A stretch of DNA of 64,000 bases from Actinomycetospora endophytica (GTDB lineage: Bacteria; Actinomycetota; Actinomycetes; Mycobacteriales; Pseudonocardiaceae). The notes beneath the pieces were generated by a model. The model had not been told where the DNA came from and searched no databases. It saw nothing but the letters and a program-made list of their open reading frames with translations. Below, piece after piece: positions 63,619 through 64,000 of the stretch. The stretch lies in contig NZ_JAJNDB010000007.1 of NCBI RefSeq assembly GCF_021026375.1, positions 402,385 to 466,384 of the forward strand. The letters run 5' to 3'. A program made the position numbers and the translations under genes. Each line of letters begins with the position of its first letter. Position 1 is the stretch's first letter.

Positions 63619-64000
63619 ATGTCGGAGCAGGGCACGATTACGTCGAGCCAGGGGAATCAGTATCCGCCGGATCCCGAACTGTCGAAGACCGCGAACGCCC
63701 GCCCGGAGATGAAGGAGCAGGGTCTCGAGGAGTTCTGGGACGAGCAGGCGAAGCAGCGGATTGATTGGTTCACCCCGTACGACACGGTGTTGGAGTGGAA
63801 TCTGCCGTACGCGAAGTGGTTCGTGGGCGGGAAGCTGAACGCCTGCCACAACTGCGTCGACCGCCACGTGGAGGCGGGCAACGGCGGCAAGGTCGCGTTG
63901 CATGTGGTGCCCGACGACGGGCCGGAATCGCCGGACACGCGCGACATCAGCTACGCGGAGCTGCAGGCGCAGGTGGTGGCGTTCGCGAACGGGCTCCAGA
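63619..64000 (+). CDS. acs: acetyl-CoA synthetase, 5' part (continues beyond window)
   Basis: Activates acetate to acetyl-CoA. The frame is open to the window edge; the N-terminus GLEEFWDEQAKQRIDWFTPY, WFVGGKLNACHNCVDRHVEA and DISYAELQAQVVAFANGLQ are typical of Acs. The ATP and acetylated Lys motifs lie outside. It is divergent from the methyltransferase across 240 bases with nothing else I can assign. AcuC and the Pat-like fusion upstream probably control it by acetylation. Confidence 0.93.
   Translation, partial: MSEQGTITSSQGNQYPPDPELSKTANARPEMKEQGLEEFWDEQAKQRIDWFTPYDTVLEWNLPYAKWFVGGKLNACHNCVDRHVEAGNGGKVALHVVPDDGPESPDTRDISYAELQAQVVAFANGLQ

Overview
The window is very G+C-rich, with short intergenic gaps, many GTG starts and many stop/start overlaps (ATGA or GTGA). 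Gene content points to an actinobacterium, probably Pseudonocardiaceae (Pseudonocardia-like); that placement is an inference from gene order and codon use, not from a marker gene. The backbone follows the conserved actinobacterial block seen in Mycobacterium tuberculosis from miaA to sigB: miaA, dapF, hflX, lexA, a LysM protein in the ChiZ position, nrdR, then much later sthA, ideR and sigB. The stretch between nrdJ and sthA is filled with other genes, including clearly accessory DNA.

Layout. 1-9.9 kb: tRNA modification and lysine pathway genes (miaA, dapF), hflX, a secreted protein, the lexA/LysM divergent pair with SOS boxes, and nrdR-nrdJ. 9.9-16.2 kb: an accessory island with lower G+C and less biased codons in its first half. 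It holds a small basic peptide, a CD-NTase, an E2-like protein and a membrane protein (together a short type II CBASS-like anti-phage operon), followed by a translationally coupled trio of tyrosine recombinase, XRE regulator and a large zinc-ribbon-array protein that ends in a degenerate recombinase domain. 16.2-28.1 kb: VOC protein, LolA-like/ABC transporter operon, two-component system, a frameshifted sulfite-oxidase-like gene, hydrolase, GNAT, HipA-like/DUF3037 pair and an S9 peptidase. 28.2-29.1 kb: a small accessory patch with an SOS box, an internally deleted 13E12-family remnant and a HicAB-like pair.

31.3-40.4 kb is a catabolic operon (GntR regulator, class III aminotransferase, MHS transporter, 2-hydroxyacid dehydrogenase, M20 and M24 enzymes, threonine-dehydratase-like protein, aminotransferase). 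It resembles ectoine/hydroxyectoine utilisation loci but is not identical to them. 40.4-43.7 kb has a dienelactone hydrolase pair, two-subunit fumarase and a TetR regulator, which faces an APC transporter / sugar-lactone oxidase / fold-III PLP enzyme operon (43.8-47.5 kb). 47.6-64 kb returns to the backbone: a BaeRF-type protein, sthA, DUF4192, HAD phosphatase, galE, ideR, sulfurtransferase, acuC, a GNAT-CoA-ligase fusion, a lipoprotein, sigB, dtd, a methyltransferase and the start of acs. AcuC, the acetyltransferase fusion and Acs together suggest reversible acetylation control of acetate activation.

Three stem-loop repeat copies sit at gene ends (40.4, 48.8 and 59.2 kb); two of them show compensatory change. 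A separate 117-bp nested inverted repeat lies at 55.1 kb. I see no rRNA, tRNA or CRISPR array.
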